A DNA stretch of 64,000 nt from Pedobacter ghigonis (GTDB lineage: Bacteria; Bacteroidota; Bacteroidia; Sphingobacteriales; Sphingobacteriaceae). Under the pieces are notes generated by a model. That model saw only the letters and a list, made by a program, of their open reading frames with translations, ran no database searches and was not told the DNA's origin. A program made the translations under genes and the position numbers. Below, piece after piece: positions 15,591 through 24,182 of this stretch (the first letter of the stretch is position 1; every line of letters begins with the position of its first letter). The stretch is taken from contig NZ_CAESCM010000018.1 of NCBI RefSeq assembly GCF_903166585.1, positions 42,641 to 106,640 on the forward strand, given 5' to 3'.

Positions 15591-18356
15591 ATGAAAAAAA
15601 ACATACTATTAATAACCACAATACTCTTTTTTGCAATCAATACCTTTGCGCAAAAAAGGCTTATAACGGGTGTGGTCACTTCGGCCGACGATCAAACACC
15701 TATTCCCGGAGTATCGGTAAAAGTAAAAGGCCTTAACGAAGGTGCCTCTACCACCAAAAACGGCAGTTATCAGGTAGCCATCCGTAATGGTAAAATTCTG
15801 CAGTTTTCTTTTGTAGGTTATAAAACACAAGAGGTAGAAATTGGCCAGCAATCGGTCATCAATGTTAGTTTAGTACCCCTGGCCAGCAGTTTGGATGAAG
15901 TAAGTATTGTAGGTTCGCACAATGCCAACCGTACCAAATTAAACTCGGCCAACCCGGTTGATATTATTGATCTGAAGGCGCTGCAGGAGTCGGCACCGCA
16001 GGTGAGTGTAACGCAGTTGCTGCAATATGTATCGCCCTCGTTCCATTCGTCGGTTTCGGGTGGAGGCGATGCAGCCTCGGCTACTTCAACCGCACAGTTG
16101 CGTGGTTTGGGTGTCGATCAGTTATTGGTGCTGATTAACGGCAAAAGACGCCACAAAAGTTCCAACATTAGCTGGGGTGGCCTGGGTAATGGTGCTACTG
16201 GTTACGATTTAAATGCCATTCCAACCGGAGCCATCGAACGCATCGAAATCCTGCGCGATGGTGCCGCTGCACAATATGGTTCTGATGCCATTGCCGGTGT
16301 AATTAACATTGTACTGAAGAAAAGTACCGAGGAACTTTCGCTTACTTCAACCGCGAGTGCGCGCAAACGTGGCGATGGTTTAACTACCCGCACCAGCAGT
16401 AATTACGGACTTAAACTCGGTAATAAGGGTGGTTATTTAAATGTAACGGGCGAGTTTGCCACCCAGGCAGTTTCGTTACCGGTTGGCAATTCTGAATCTG
16501 GTTTGTACATTGGCCCGGCTTACGGTGGTGGTGCCAATACCAGGGGATTCGACCAGATTTATACTAAAGATATAGACGATGCCATTTTAGCCAGCAGGGG
16601 GATAGACCGCCATTATTTCGATCAGCGTGGAAGTACCAACAAAGCCATTGATGGTTTATTGTTTTTTAATGCTTCCGTTCCGCTAAAAGATGATGTAGAA
16701 CTTTATTCATTCGGAGGCATCAGTCACCGCACCTCACAATTTACTGCTGTGTACCGCCCGCCAGGCTGGACTGAGCGGAACAATACCTTTATTTATCCCG
16801 ACGGTTTTTTACCAGCTATGGATAACATTCTTTCCGATAAATCGTTGGCTATTGGTGTAAAAGCCAAAGTGAAAAACTGGAAGGTGGATATTTCCAACGT
16901 ATATGGCATCAACGATTTTTCCAATGTAATCAGCAATTCACTCAATGCCAGCCTGGGCCAGCGAAGTCCGCGTAAGTTCGATGCAGGAAGCTACAATGCT
17001 AGCCAAAATACTACCGGTTTAGATTTTAGCCGTTATTTCGACAAGGTATTGAGCGGCTTGAACGTTGCTTTTGGCGGCCAGTACCGGGTAGAAGCCTATC
17101 AGATCATCGCTGGTGAGGAAGGTTCGTATTCAAAAGCCGATCTCCGCACCATTTATGGCATTGATACTACTGCAACCGGTATTCCTTACACAACTTCGCT
17201 GGGTTTAACGCCTTTAAACGGGCTTTCTCCGGGTTCGCAAATTCATGCCGGTTTTCGTCCTTCAAACGAAGTTAACGTAAGCAGGTCTATTTCTGCGGCT
17301 TATTTAGATGCCGAATTAAATATTACGCCTAAATGGCTGGTATCTGGTGCATTAAGGGTCGAAAACTATTCGGATTTTGGTAGTGTATTTACCTATAAAG
17401 CTGCTTCGCGCTTTGGCATTACCGATTGGTTAGGCGTAAGGGCTTCCATTAATTCGGGCTTCCGCGCGCCCGATCTGGCCCAGTTTTACTATACCGAAAC
17501 CTCTACTACTTTTCAGAATGGGGTAGCTATCGATCAGGTTACGGCCAATAATGTAAATCCGGCTACTACAGCCTTGGGTATTCCTGCCTTAAAGGCCGAG
17601 AAATCGAAAGGTTACACAGCCGGTTTTACCGCTTCGCCATTGCCAAACGTAGAACTTACGGTCGATGCCTACCAGATTGATATTAATGACAGGGTGGGAA
17701 ATACCGGGCGTTTTTCGGCAACCGATACCAATTTACCGGCCGATGTACGGGCACTATTTGTACAAACCGGAACCGTGCAGGCCAAGTTTTTTTATAACTC
17801 TTTCAGTACCCGAACCAGGGGGATAGAAGTAGCCGGTAGCTATAAATTTCTTTTCGAAAACGGTGGAAATGCCTCTTTTCTGGCCAGTGCCAATTTCTTA
17901 GATACCAAGCTCACCAACGTAAATACGCCCAAAGGATTGGAAGCTTACCGTTACATTATATTCGACGAGTCGGAACAGGCACGTGTAACCAACAATATTC
18001 CCTCAACCAAAATCAGTTTACAGGGTACCTACAATTATAAAAAATTAAACCTCTTATTACGTACCGTGTATTTTGGATCCGTGGTATCAGTTTCGCAGCT
18101 TAATGCCAATTTTCCGAAACCCGATTATTACTACCAAACATTTAGCCCGATTTGGGTAACCGATATTTCGGTCGGCTATAAATTAACCAACTACCTGCTG
18201 GCCACTGTAGGCGCCAATAATTTATTTAATGTATTGGGCGATTATAGCGTTCCGGCACCGGGAAGCAACATTACCCGTAATCCTGGTCCAGGCGGCGCGC
18301 AGGCAGGTACCAATGCCGGCATTCAGCCATTTGTAAGATTATCGGCCAAATTTTAA
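15591..18356 (+). CDS. TonB-dependent outer-membrane receptor (non-SusC type)
   Basis: A 921-aa receptor from the ATG at 15591 (MKKNILLITTILFFAINTFAQ); the frame runs further upstream but without a signal peptide. After cleavage comes a carboxypeptidase-regulatory-like beta domain (RLITGVVTSADDQTPIPGVSV), then the plug with RGLGVDQLLVLINGKRR and YGSDAIAGVINIVLKK, then a long beta-barrel ending in an aromatic residue (VRLSAKF). There is no STN domain and no SusD partner. A DUF4397 lipoprotein follows instead. The substrate is not evident; placement under S-box-like and poly-Cys control suggests a sulfur compound or a metal linked to thiol chemistry. Confidence 0.92.
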   Translation: MKKNILLITTILFFAINTFAQKRLITGVVTSADDQTPIPGVSVKVKGLNEGASTTKNGSYQVAIRNGKILQFSFVGYKTQEVEIGQQSVINVSLVPLASSLDEVSIVGSHNANRTKLNSANPVDIIDLKALQESAPQVSVTQLLQYVSPSFHSSVSGGGDAASATSTAQLRGLGVDQLLVLINGKRRHKSSNISWGGLGNGATGYDLNAIPTGAIERIEILRDGAAAQYGSDAIAGVINIVLKKSTEELSLTSTASARKRGDGLTTRTSSNYGLKLGNKGGYLNVTGEFATQAVSLPVGNSESGLYIGPAYGGGANTRGFDQIYTKDIDDAILASRGIDRHYFDQRGSTNKAIDGLLFFNASVPLKDDVELYSFGGISHRTSQFTAVYRPPGWTERNNTFIYPDGFLPAMDNILSDKSLAIGVKAKVKNWKVDISNVYGINDFSNVISNSLNASLGQRSPRKFDAGSYNASQNTTGLDFSRYFDKVLSGLNVAFGGQYRVEAYQIIAGEEGSYSKADLRTIYGIDTTATGIPYTTSLGLTPLNGLSPGSQIHAGFRPSNEVNVSRSISAAYLDAELNITPKWLVSGALRVENYSDFGSVFTYKAASRFGITDWLGVRASINSGFRAPDLAQFYYTETSTTFQNGVAIDQVTANNVNPATTALGIPALKAEKSKGYTAGFTASPLPNVELTVDAYQIDINDRVGNTGRFSATDTNLPADVRALFVQTGTVQAKFFYNSFSTRTRGIEVAGSYKFLFENGGNASFLASANFLDTKLTNVNTPKGLEAYRYIIFDESEQARVTNNIPSTKISLQGTYNYKKLNLLLRTVYFGSVVSVSQLNANFPKPDYYYQTFSPIWVTDISVGYKLTNYLLATVGANNLFNVLGDYSVPAPGSNITRNPGPGGAQAGTNAGIQPFVRLSAKF

Positions 18357-18372
18357 TCCTTAAAACAAGCAC

Positions 18373-19278
18373 ATGAAATTTTTAAAGAACATACATCAGT
18401 TAAAACAGTTGACGTTTATCCATAAACTGGTACTGGCTGCCTGGGTTTTAATTGCGGTTTTACCATCGTGCAAGAAAACCGAATACCTAGATACCGATAA
18501 TGCCGATCGCGAACCTTTAAGCGCGAAGGTGAAACTGGTAAATGCACTCAGCATTACTGCGCCGGTTAATTTTCTGGATTTTACCCGGCAAATTAATACC
18601 ACACTGGTTGCCCATAATGTGGCTACCACTTATCTCGATACCCAGTTTGGTAAAGTACAGTACAATACTACCGAGGGCAGCAATACCAGTTATAAATCTT
18701 CCTATATTTTTGGCGGCGCGGCTTCTTTTGCACAGGAAACAGATAAAGCATCGTTCGCAGGGCCGAATGGACCAATTGCCGGTTACTACCATACTTTGTT
18801 TACCGTTGCCAAGCGCAGGCCAAGCAAGTTAAATCCGGGTAACCGAGATAGTTTGGTGCTGGTGTACGACGATTTAACTGCACCGGCTGCCGGTAAAGCC
18901 AAAATCAGGTTTGCCAATTTCTCACCCGATGCACCTAACCTCGATTTAAAAACCACTGCAGGCACTTCCTGGTTTGCCAATGTGGCTTACGGTAACTTTG
19001 GCGATCAGGTGCAACTAAGCTACGATGCCAATGGAAAAGCACCAGCTACCATTTCGGGGCTGAGCTGGAAAACGCTGGGGCCATTTAAGGAAATTGCTGC
19101 AGGTTCCGCACAAAACCTCGAGCTTAGAAACAACAGCACAGGTACGCTGGTACCGGTAAAAACTGCGGCTTTGAGCAATCTTAATTTTGAAGAAGGTAAA
19201 ATCTATACGCTGTTTATCAATGGCAACCTCGCTACTGATGCCGCCTTGCAAGCTACACTGATTGTACACACTAAATAA
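18373..19278 (+). CDS. DUF4397-type lipoprotein
   Basis: A 301-aa lipoprotein. The N-terminal hydrophobic segment ends in a lipobox, LPSC followed by KK (Cys near residue 33), indicating a surface or outer-membrane lipoprotein. The body contains repeated short segments of the DUF4397 kind: AKVKLVNALSITAPVNFLDF and AKIRFANFSPDAPNLDLKT, a motif typical of beta-sandwich adhesion-like domains. It starts 17 bp behind the TonB receptor and probably assists it at the surface, in the position a SusD protein usually takes. Function is otherwise unknown. Confidence 0.75.
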   Translation: MKFLKNIHQLKQLTFIHKLVLAAWVLIAVLPSCKKTEYLDTDNADREPLSAKVKLVNALSITAPVNFLDFTRQINTTLVAHNVATTYLDTQFGKVQYNTTEGSNTSYKSSYIFGGAASFAQETDKASFAGPNGPIAGYYHTLFTVAKRRPSKLNPGNRDSLVLVYDDLTAPAAGKAKIRFANFSPDAPNLDLKTTAGTSWFANVAYGNFGDQVQLSYDANGKAPATISGLSWKTLGPFKEIAAGSAQNLELRNNSTGTLVPVKTAALSNLNFEEGKIYTLFINGNLATDAALQATLIVHTK

Positions 19279-19287
19279 TGGATACTG

Positions 19288-19977
19288 ATGAGAACAAATA
19301 ACAGAAGGAATTTTATTAAAACCTCCCTCACCGCAGTTGCAGGCCTGGCTTTGAGTCCGGCTTTATCGCATGCTTTTGTTTTGCAATTCGTACAAGAGCG
19401 ATTAAAATATCCCTTTAATGCGTTCGAGCCTTATATCGATGCGCTTACCACCGAGATCCATTATACCAGGCACCATACGGCTTACATCAAAAATGTAAAC
19501 GAAGCCATTGCGGCCGAAAAAATACCTTACACTACTGTCGAAACTTTTTTCGAAAATGCGGCCAGTCTTTCGCCTAAAGCGCGCAACAACGGTGGCGGGG
19601 CCTGGAACCATAATTTCTTTTTCGCTACGCTAAAGCCCGGTAGTGCATCAGTACCCAAAGGGAAATTAAAAGCAGCCATTGATAAAGCTTTTGGCTCGGT
19701 TGATCGTTTTAAAGAACAATTTGCACAAGCAGCAGCCAGCCGTTTTGGCTCTGGCTGGGCCTGGCTGGTTAAAGATAAGGGACAGCTTAAAATCACTTCT
19801 ACGGCCAATCAGGATAATCCATTGTTTGGTTCGGCAGAAGTGAAAGGCACTCCTTTACTCGCACTCGACGTTTGGGAACATGCCTATTACCTCAAATACC
19901 AGAACAAAAGGGCCGATTACATTGCTAATTTCTGGAATGTGGTTGACTGGGATGTAGTAGCAGGCAGGTTAACCTAA
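19288..19977 (+). CDS. Exported Fe/Mn superoxide dismutase
   Basis: A 229-aa superoxide dismutase with an N-terminal export signal containing a twin-Arg-like start (NNRRNFIKTSLTAVAGLALSPALSHA). The four metal ligands are seen: His 58 in IHYTRHHTAY, the His of WNHNFFF, and Asp and His in DVWEHAYY; SRFGSGWAWLV is the conserved core segment. It would convert superoxide to hydrogen peroxide outside the cytoplasm, supplying substrate for the di-heme peroxidase upstream. It is the last gene of the operon, 9 bp after the lipoprotein. Metal choice cannot be decided by eye. Confidence 0.92.
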   Translation: MRTNNRRNFIKTSLTAVAGLALSPALSHAFVLQFVQERLKYPFNAFEPYIDALTTEIHYTRHHTAYIKNVNEAIAAEKIPYTTVETFFENAASLSPKARNNGGGAWNHNFFFATLKPGSASVPKGKLKAAIDKAFGSVDRFKEQFAQAAASRFGSGWAWLVKDKGQLKITSTANQDNPLFGSAEVKGTPLLALDVWEHAYYLKYQNKRADYIANFWNVVDWDVVAGRLT

Positions 19978-20048
19978 TAGTTTGAATACAAGGCCATTTG
20001 ATGGCTTAAAGAAGCCCTGCTTTCTGCAGGTTATATTTGGTTAGAAGA

Positions 20049-20080
20049 GCGGAACTCGCCCGGATAGGGAGTTCCGCTAA
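20049..20080. terminator. Convergent-gene terminator
   Basis: GCGGAACTC / GAGTTCCGC 9-bp stem with an 11-nt loop, between the convergent superoxide dismutase and the 196-aa gene. The tail TAATTTATT is only weakly T-rich; it probably serves both strands. Confidence 0.65.
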
Positions 20081-20093
20081 TTTATTATGGCTG

Positions 20094-20684
20094 TTATCCT
20101 TTTTTGAAATGTTTGTTCAATGCATTCTGAACTTTAGCCACATCAGTTTCGATGGCTTTTTTTACGCCCGCACCAAGTGCTTTGGTAAAATTAGGTGCAA
20201 CATGGATGGCTGAAGCATCATTTACAATAATCAATTCGAGTGGATTAGCCCCAAATTTTAATGCTACTTTTAATTTAGAAACCTCTTTTTCAACGTTTTT
20301 GCTAAATTCATAGCTATCGCTCAACTCGTCAAAACAGTCGCGTGCAGCCTGAAATACCAGCTCAGTTTCAATATCTAAACCGTTTATAATGATGGTAGTG
20401 GCCTGTAATTCTTTTTTTAGGTCTTCGTTTCCTTTTACTGTGGTGTGGATGGTTTGCAAAGGCTCCAGTAAATCTTCGCTGATCACGATTAATTTTTTAT
20501 CGGTGATTACAATTTTTGCATGATTGCCGGTTTCATCAAACAACTGTTCTACGTGAATGATATCGTTACCATCTTTAACTACAGATACATTTTGTGATTG
20601 TTTTTCAACTTTCGAATCGGCGATGGCATTTTTCAGTACGTTTACCAGATAATCGAGAACCGGATATTGATTAATTTCAGACAT
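20094..20684 (-). CDS. Unrecognised cytoplasmic protein, 196 aa
   Basis: I do not recognise this protein. It has no signal peptide or membrane segment and is rich in Lys, Glu, Val and Asn. The sequence alternates beta-like segments (VSVVKDGNDIIHVEQLF; HAKIVITDKKLIVISEDL) with helical charged stretches, and ends in a basic tail, NKHFKKG. The start at 20684 (MSEINQYPVLDYLV) is preceded by an A/T-rich spacer shared with the divergent TIM-barrel gene. Codon use looks like its neighbours. It is a solid ORF, bounded by a terminator, so it is very probably a real gene. Confidence 0.75.
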   Translation of the reverse strand: MSEINQYPVLDYLVNVLKNAIADSKVEKQSQNVSVVKDGNDIIHVEQLFDETGNHAKIVITDKKLIVISEDLLEPLQTIHTTVKGNEDLKKELQATTIIINGLDIETELVFQAARDCFDELSDSYEFSKNVEKEVSKLKVALKFGANPLELIIVNDASAIHVAPNFTKALGAGVKKAIETDVAKVQNALNKHFKKG

Positions 20685-20830
20685 GTATTTAATAATTTTT
20701 TTTGCAAAGATAGGTTTGCAAACGGATCAAAGAAGTTTTAACAGGATTTTTTTTGGAAGCAGGACAATACAGGATGAAACTGAAGAATTTAATCTTTAAT
20801 TTTATAAATAACCACCCTAACCAAATTGAT

Positions 20831-21703
20831 ATGAGAATTAGCCATTTAACATTTCTTGCTTTTTTAACCTTGCTAACCGTTTCGGGTTTTGCACCCGATA
20901 AACAGTATGCCCAACGTTTGGGTATTATGTCGGGCTTAGGGCAAGACAGTATTGCCCATGCCGGTGGTTTTACCATGATTGGCGAATCGGTAAGGAAAAT
21001 GCTTGCCCCTGCTGTAACCGACGATGCTTTTAACGCCAACCTGAAACAGATGAAAGCTGCCAGGTGTAAAGTAACCGTGTGTAACCTGTTTTTTCCGGGG
21101 AACATTAAAATAGCAGGTCCAGATGTGGTAGAAAGCAAGGTTTTATCGTACGCCGATTCGGTACTTTCGAGGGCAGGGCAGGCAGGCGTAAAGCTGATTG
21201 TTTTAGGTAGCGGAGGTTCGCGCAATATCCCGGTAGGTTACGATCTGGCTAAAGCTAAAACAGATTTTGTGGCACTTTGTAAAAAAATAGGGCAGCTTGG
21301 GGCAAAATATAAAGTGGTAATAGCACTCGAAAACCTCGAAACCACCGAAACCACTTTTATTACATCGCTTAAATCGGCTGCCGAGATTGTAAAAAGAGTA
21401 GATCACCCCAATTTCAGACTTAATGTAGATATTTTTCACATGATGCGCGAAGGAGAATCGCCTGATGAAATATGGGCTGCAAAAGGCCTGGTAGGCTATT
21501 GCGAAGTGGCAGAAAAAGAAAAACGTACACTACCAGGTGTAATGCGCGACGATTTTAAACCTTATTTCCGCGCCTTGCGCGATATTAATTACAAGGGCCT
21601 TATTTTTATTGAAGGAAGCATTGGCAATGCTGCGGTAGAAATACCCGCTGCTTACAAATATTTATCGGCGCAACTGGCCGAAGTTGATGCAGAAAAGGGA
21701 TAG
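20831..21703 (+). CDS. Exported sugar phosphate isomerase/epimerase-like TIM-barrel protein
   Basis: A 290-aa protein from the ATG at 20831, which gives a signal peptide (MRISHLTFLAFLTLLTVSGFA); earlier in-frame starts lack one. The fold is of the xylose isomerase-like AP-endonuclease-2 type: GVKLIVLGSGGSRNIPVG, YKVVIALENLETTETTFI (Glu metal ligand), FRLNVDIFHMMREGE (Asp/His ligands), and YKGLIFIEGSIG (C-terminal Glu). Such proteins usually isomerise or epimerise sugars or inositols with a divalent metal; exported versions are common in Bacteroidota sugar clusters. No partner dehydrogenase is nearby. Confidence 0.82.
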   Translation: MRISHLTFLAFLTLLTVSGFAPDKQYAQRLGIMSGLGQDSIAHAGGFTMIGESVRKMLAPAVTDDAFNANLKQMKAARCKVTVCNLFFPGNIKIAGPDVVESKVLSYADSVLSRAGQAGVKLIVLGSGGSRNIPVGYDLAKAKTDFVALCKKIGQLGAKYKVVIALENLETTETTFITSLKSAAEIVKRVDHPNFRLNVDIFHMMREGESPDEIWAAKGLVGYCEVAEKEKRTLPGVMRDDFKPYFRALRDINYKGLIFIEGSIGNAAVEIPAAYKYLSAQLAEVDAEKG

Positions 21704-21739
21704 CCTATATGCGGGTTAAAAACAATGCACAGGTATATC

Positions 21740-21793
21740 AGGTGGGTGAGGACACCCACCTCTAGCGTTGCTAATGGGCGGTGTCTCCACCGC
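21740..21793. repeat. Pair of GC-rich palindromes (REP-like)
   Basis: Two adjacent hairpins in an AT-rich spacer: AGGTGGGTG (21740-21748) / CACCCACCT (21753-21761), and GCGGTG (21778-21783) / CACCGC (21788-21793). The 4-nt loops and paired arrangement resemble REP/BIME elements. The rest of the 21704-22072 spacer holds no ORF; only the sigma-factor promoter is suggested. Confidence 0.55.
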
Positions 21794-22052
21794 TCAATTG
21801 ATATTTCGCAGAAATTTAAACGGTTTCTAAATATGATTTCAGTCTGGTTTGATATAATTAGATAGTAATTTCCTGGTTAGTTCTTATAGCAGCCTGAAGC
21901 CTTCAGTTTCTACAGGCAGCTTAACAGGACTTTCGTTAGCTAATTACTTTCTCTACATTCTACAACGCTCAACTTGAGTTAATTACTTGCCTATCAATAT
22001 AAAACTACATCCGGTTTACTGTTAATTTCAGTGCAAACTGACCGAATAATAT

Positions 22053-22060
22053 TATCTTTG
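22053..22060 (+). promoter_or_regulatory. Candidate -7 box of the sigma-factor gene
   Basis: TATCTTTG matches the Bacteroidota TAnnTTTG element. It lies 12 bp before the ATG at 22073, implying a very short leader; the -33 region is not convincing. Confidence 0.4.
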
Positions 22061-22072
22061 CAACCGATTGCG

Positions 22073-22657
22073 ATGGACACTTACAGCTCATTTTCGGATA
22101 ATGAACTAGCTTTCTTACTGACTAAGGATGATGAGCTGGCTTTTACCGAAATTTACAACCGTTTTTACGGTTTGTTGTTTATCCATGCCAGTAAACGCTT
22201 AAACAGCGAGGAAGAAGCCAAAGACCTGGTACAGCAATTATTCGAAACTTTATGGATCAAAAGGGCACAGGTAGCACCCGACGGTAATTTATCTGCTTAT
22301 CTGTATGCAGCCACCCGAAACAGGGTGATTGATGTATTTGCGCATCAGAAAGTTGAGGATAAATACATTGGTTCTTTACAGGGCTATCTTGATCGGGAAC
22401 ATGTATTAACCGATTACCTGGTGCGTGAAAAAGAAATGGCTGCTTTAATAGAGCGCGAAATAGATGCTTTACCCCCGAAAATGCGCGAAATCTTCTTAAT
22501 GAGCCGCATGGAGAATAAAACCCACAAAGAAATTGCCGAATTACTCGAAATTTCTGAGTTAACAGTAAAAACGCAGGTAAAAAGAGCGCTTAGAATTTTG
22601 CGTTCGCGTTTAGGTTTGGTTACCTATCTTCTTTTTATGCTTAAAACCTATCATTAA
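22073..22657 (+). CDS. ECF sigma-70 factor (FecI-like)
   Basis: A 194-aa extracytoplasmic-function sigma factor, taking the ATG at 22073 (MDTYSSFSDNELAFLL) rather than a GTG 14 codons earlier. Region 2 is seen in DELAFTEIYNRFYGLLF and EEAKDLVQQLFETLWIKR. Region 4 is in IDALPPKMREIFLMSRMENKTHKEIAELLEISELTVKTQVKRA, a helix-turn-helix for -35 recognition. It is followed by a FecR anti-sigma gene and an STN-domain SusC receptor, the standard trans-envelope signalling triad: receptor occupancy relieves the anti-sigma and activates the receptor operon. Confidence 0.95.
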   Translation: MDTYSSFSDNELAFLLTKDDELAFTEIYNRFYGLLFIHASKRLNSEEEAKDLVQQLFETLWIKRAQVAPDGNLSAYLYAATRNRVIDVFAHQKVEDKYIGSLQGYLDREHVLTDYLVREKEMAALIEREIDALPPKMREIFLMSRMENKTHKEIAELLEISELTVKTQVKRALRILRSRLGLVTYLLFMLKTYH

Positions 22658-22841
22658 GGGGAAAATCCTGCTTTTTGGCGAGATAAAGGTTGTGATTTAA
22701 AGATTTTGAGTGTCAGATTTTTAAAATGGGCAATCAAATTTTATACCTTCTGAAAAAAAAAGTAAAAAAATATATTTCCGCGTACCCCCAGGCTATACCC
22801 TTCGCCGTATATACATTATCAACCCTAAAAGATTGTTGTTA

Positions 22842-23978
22842 ATGGAGAAAAATGCGAAAATATTGTTGGATAAGTACTTGTCAGGTAATTGTACCCCCAA
22901 CGAAAAAGCCATTGTAGAACAATGGTATCAGCAACTTCCTTTTGAAGGCGATACGCCAAAGCAACAACGCATTACCGCTACCCAGGCTGAGGTTTGGCAA
23001 CAGTTACAACTGGGCAGAAAAAGGGCAAAGCAGCTGGTGCTGTATAAGCGCATTGCAGTGGCGGCCAGTATCTTATTGTGCCTGAGTGTTGGTCTTTACC
23101 TGGCAACGCGTACCAATGTGCAACAACAGCTTGTAGTAAGTACTTTAAACGATGTTAAGCCCGGTCGCAACAAAGCCATTTTAACCCTGGCCGATGGTTC
23201 TGTTATTGATCTGGATAATGCCAAAACCGGTCAAATAGCCATGCAGAACGGTATTGTTGTTCGTAAAACAGCCAATGGTAAACTCGAATATATTATTAAA
23301 GATGCCGCAGGTAACACCAATCAAACAATCAGTAACAATCTAATTTCGACCCCAAGAGGTGGCGAATATCAGGTAACCTTACCCGATGGTACAAAAGTTT
23401 GGCTAAATGCAGCTTCCACTTTAAAATATCCTTCATCATTTGCTAAAAACGAACGGAGGGTATCGCTGCAGGGGGAGGCTTATTTTGAAGTTTCAAAAGA
23501 TAAAAACAGACCATTCAGGGTTGTTACGAATCAGCAAACTGTAGAAGTGTTGGGTACACATTTTAACATCAATGCCTATAATGATGAGGCAGTGGTTAAA
23601 ACCACGCTTTTAGAAGGTGCCGTGAATGTTTCGAATGGTACAAACAGCTTAAAACTAAAACCTGGCCAGCAGGCGCTATTTAACCTTGCCGATGCAAAAC
23701 TCCGCATAAACCCGGATGTAGATGTGGATAAAGAACTGGCCTGGAAAAACGATCTCTTTGCTTTCGATAACGACGATTTGAAAACCATTATGCGGCAGAT
23801 ATCGCGCTGGTACGACCTCGATGTGGTATATCAGGGTAAAATAACCGACGAAAAATATGTGGGTGAAATCCCAAGAAACAGCAATTTATCCGAAGTATTC
23901 AAAATATTGGAACTTAACCACGTTCATATTGATGCCAAAGGTAAAGTGCTTACTGTATCTGGCAGTAAAACCAGATAG
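22842..23978 (+). CDS. FecR-family anti-sigma factor
   Basis: A 378-aa inner-membrane signalling protein. The N-terminal cytoplasmic part (LLDKYLSGNCTPNEKAIVEQWYQQ) would bind the sigma factor. A single membrane helix follows at about residues 68-90 (IAVAASILLCLSVGLYLA). The periplasmic part carries the FecR domain: ISTPRGGEYQVTLPDGTKVWLNAAS, SLQGEAYFEVSKDKNRPFRV, VLGTHFNINAY, and a C-terminal STN-like segment ending in ILELNHVHIDAKGKVLTVSG. The start at 22842 (MEKNAK) is preferred over an upstream TTG. It is the partner of the preceding sigma factor. Confidence 0.95.
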   Translation: MEKNAKILLDKYLSGNCTPNEKAIVEQWYQQLPFEGDTPKQQRITATQAEVWQQLQLGRKRAKQLVLYKRIAVAASILLCLSVGLYLATRTNVQQQLVVSTLNDVKPGRNKAILTLADGSVIDLDNAKTGQIAMQNGIVVRKTANGKLEYIIKDAAGNTNQTISNNLISTPRGGEYQVTLPDGTKVWLNAASTLKYPSSFAKNERRVSLQGEAYFEVSKDKNRPFRVVTNQQTVEVLGTHFNINAYNDEAVVKTTLLEGAVNVSNGTNSLKLKPGQQALFNLADAKLRINPDVDVDKELAWKNDLFAFDNDDLKTIMRQISRWYDLDVVYQGKITDEKYVGEIPRNSNLSEVFKILELNHVHIDAKGKVLTVSGSKTR

Positions 23979-24041
23979 ACTTTGCCCGTCACTAAAAAGG
24001 CAATAAACCAAACAATTAATCAACTAATTAAACTAAACTGT

Positions 24042-24068
24042 ATGATGAAAAAATTACCTGAAATCTAA
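24042..24068 (+). CDS. Possible 8-aa leader peptide before susC
   Basis: ATG ATG AAA AAA TTA CCT GAA ATC TAA (MMKKLPEI) follows A/T-rich sequence and precedes a hairpin, CCG-a-AAGCGT / ACGCTT-c-CGG (24088-24111), all within the 204-bp spacer before the SusC gene. It may be a translated leader or a chance mini-ORF; the composition shows no amino-acid run. Confidence 0.25.
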   Translation: MMKKLPEI

Positions 24069-24182
24069 TTTCGTACCGCAAAAAAAACCGAAAGCGTCGC
24101 AACGCTTCCGGCAGAAATTTTGGACACAGCAGCTTGCTTCGAAACCCAGCTGCTATTTATTAACCTCATTCAAAACAAAGGT

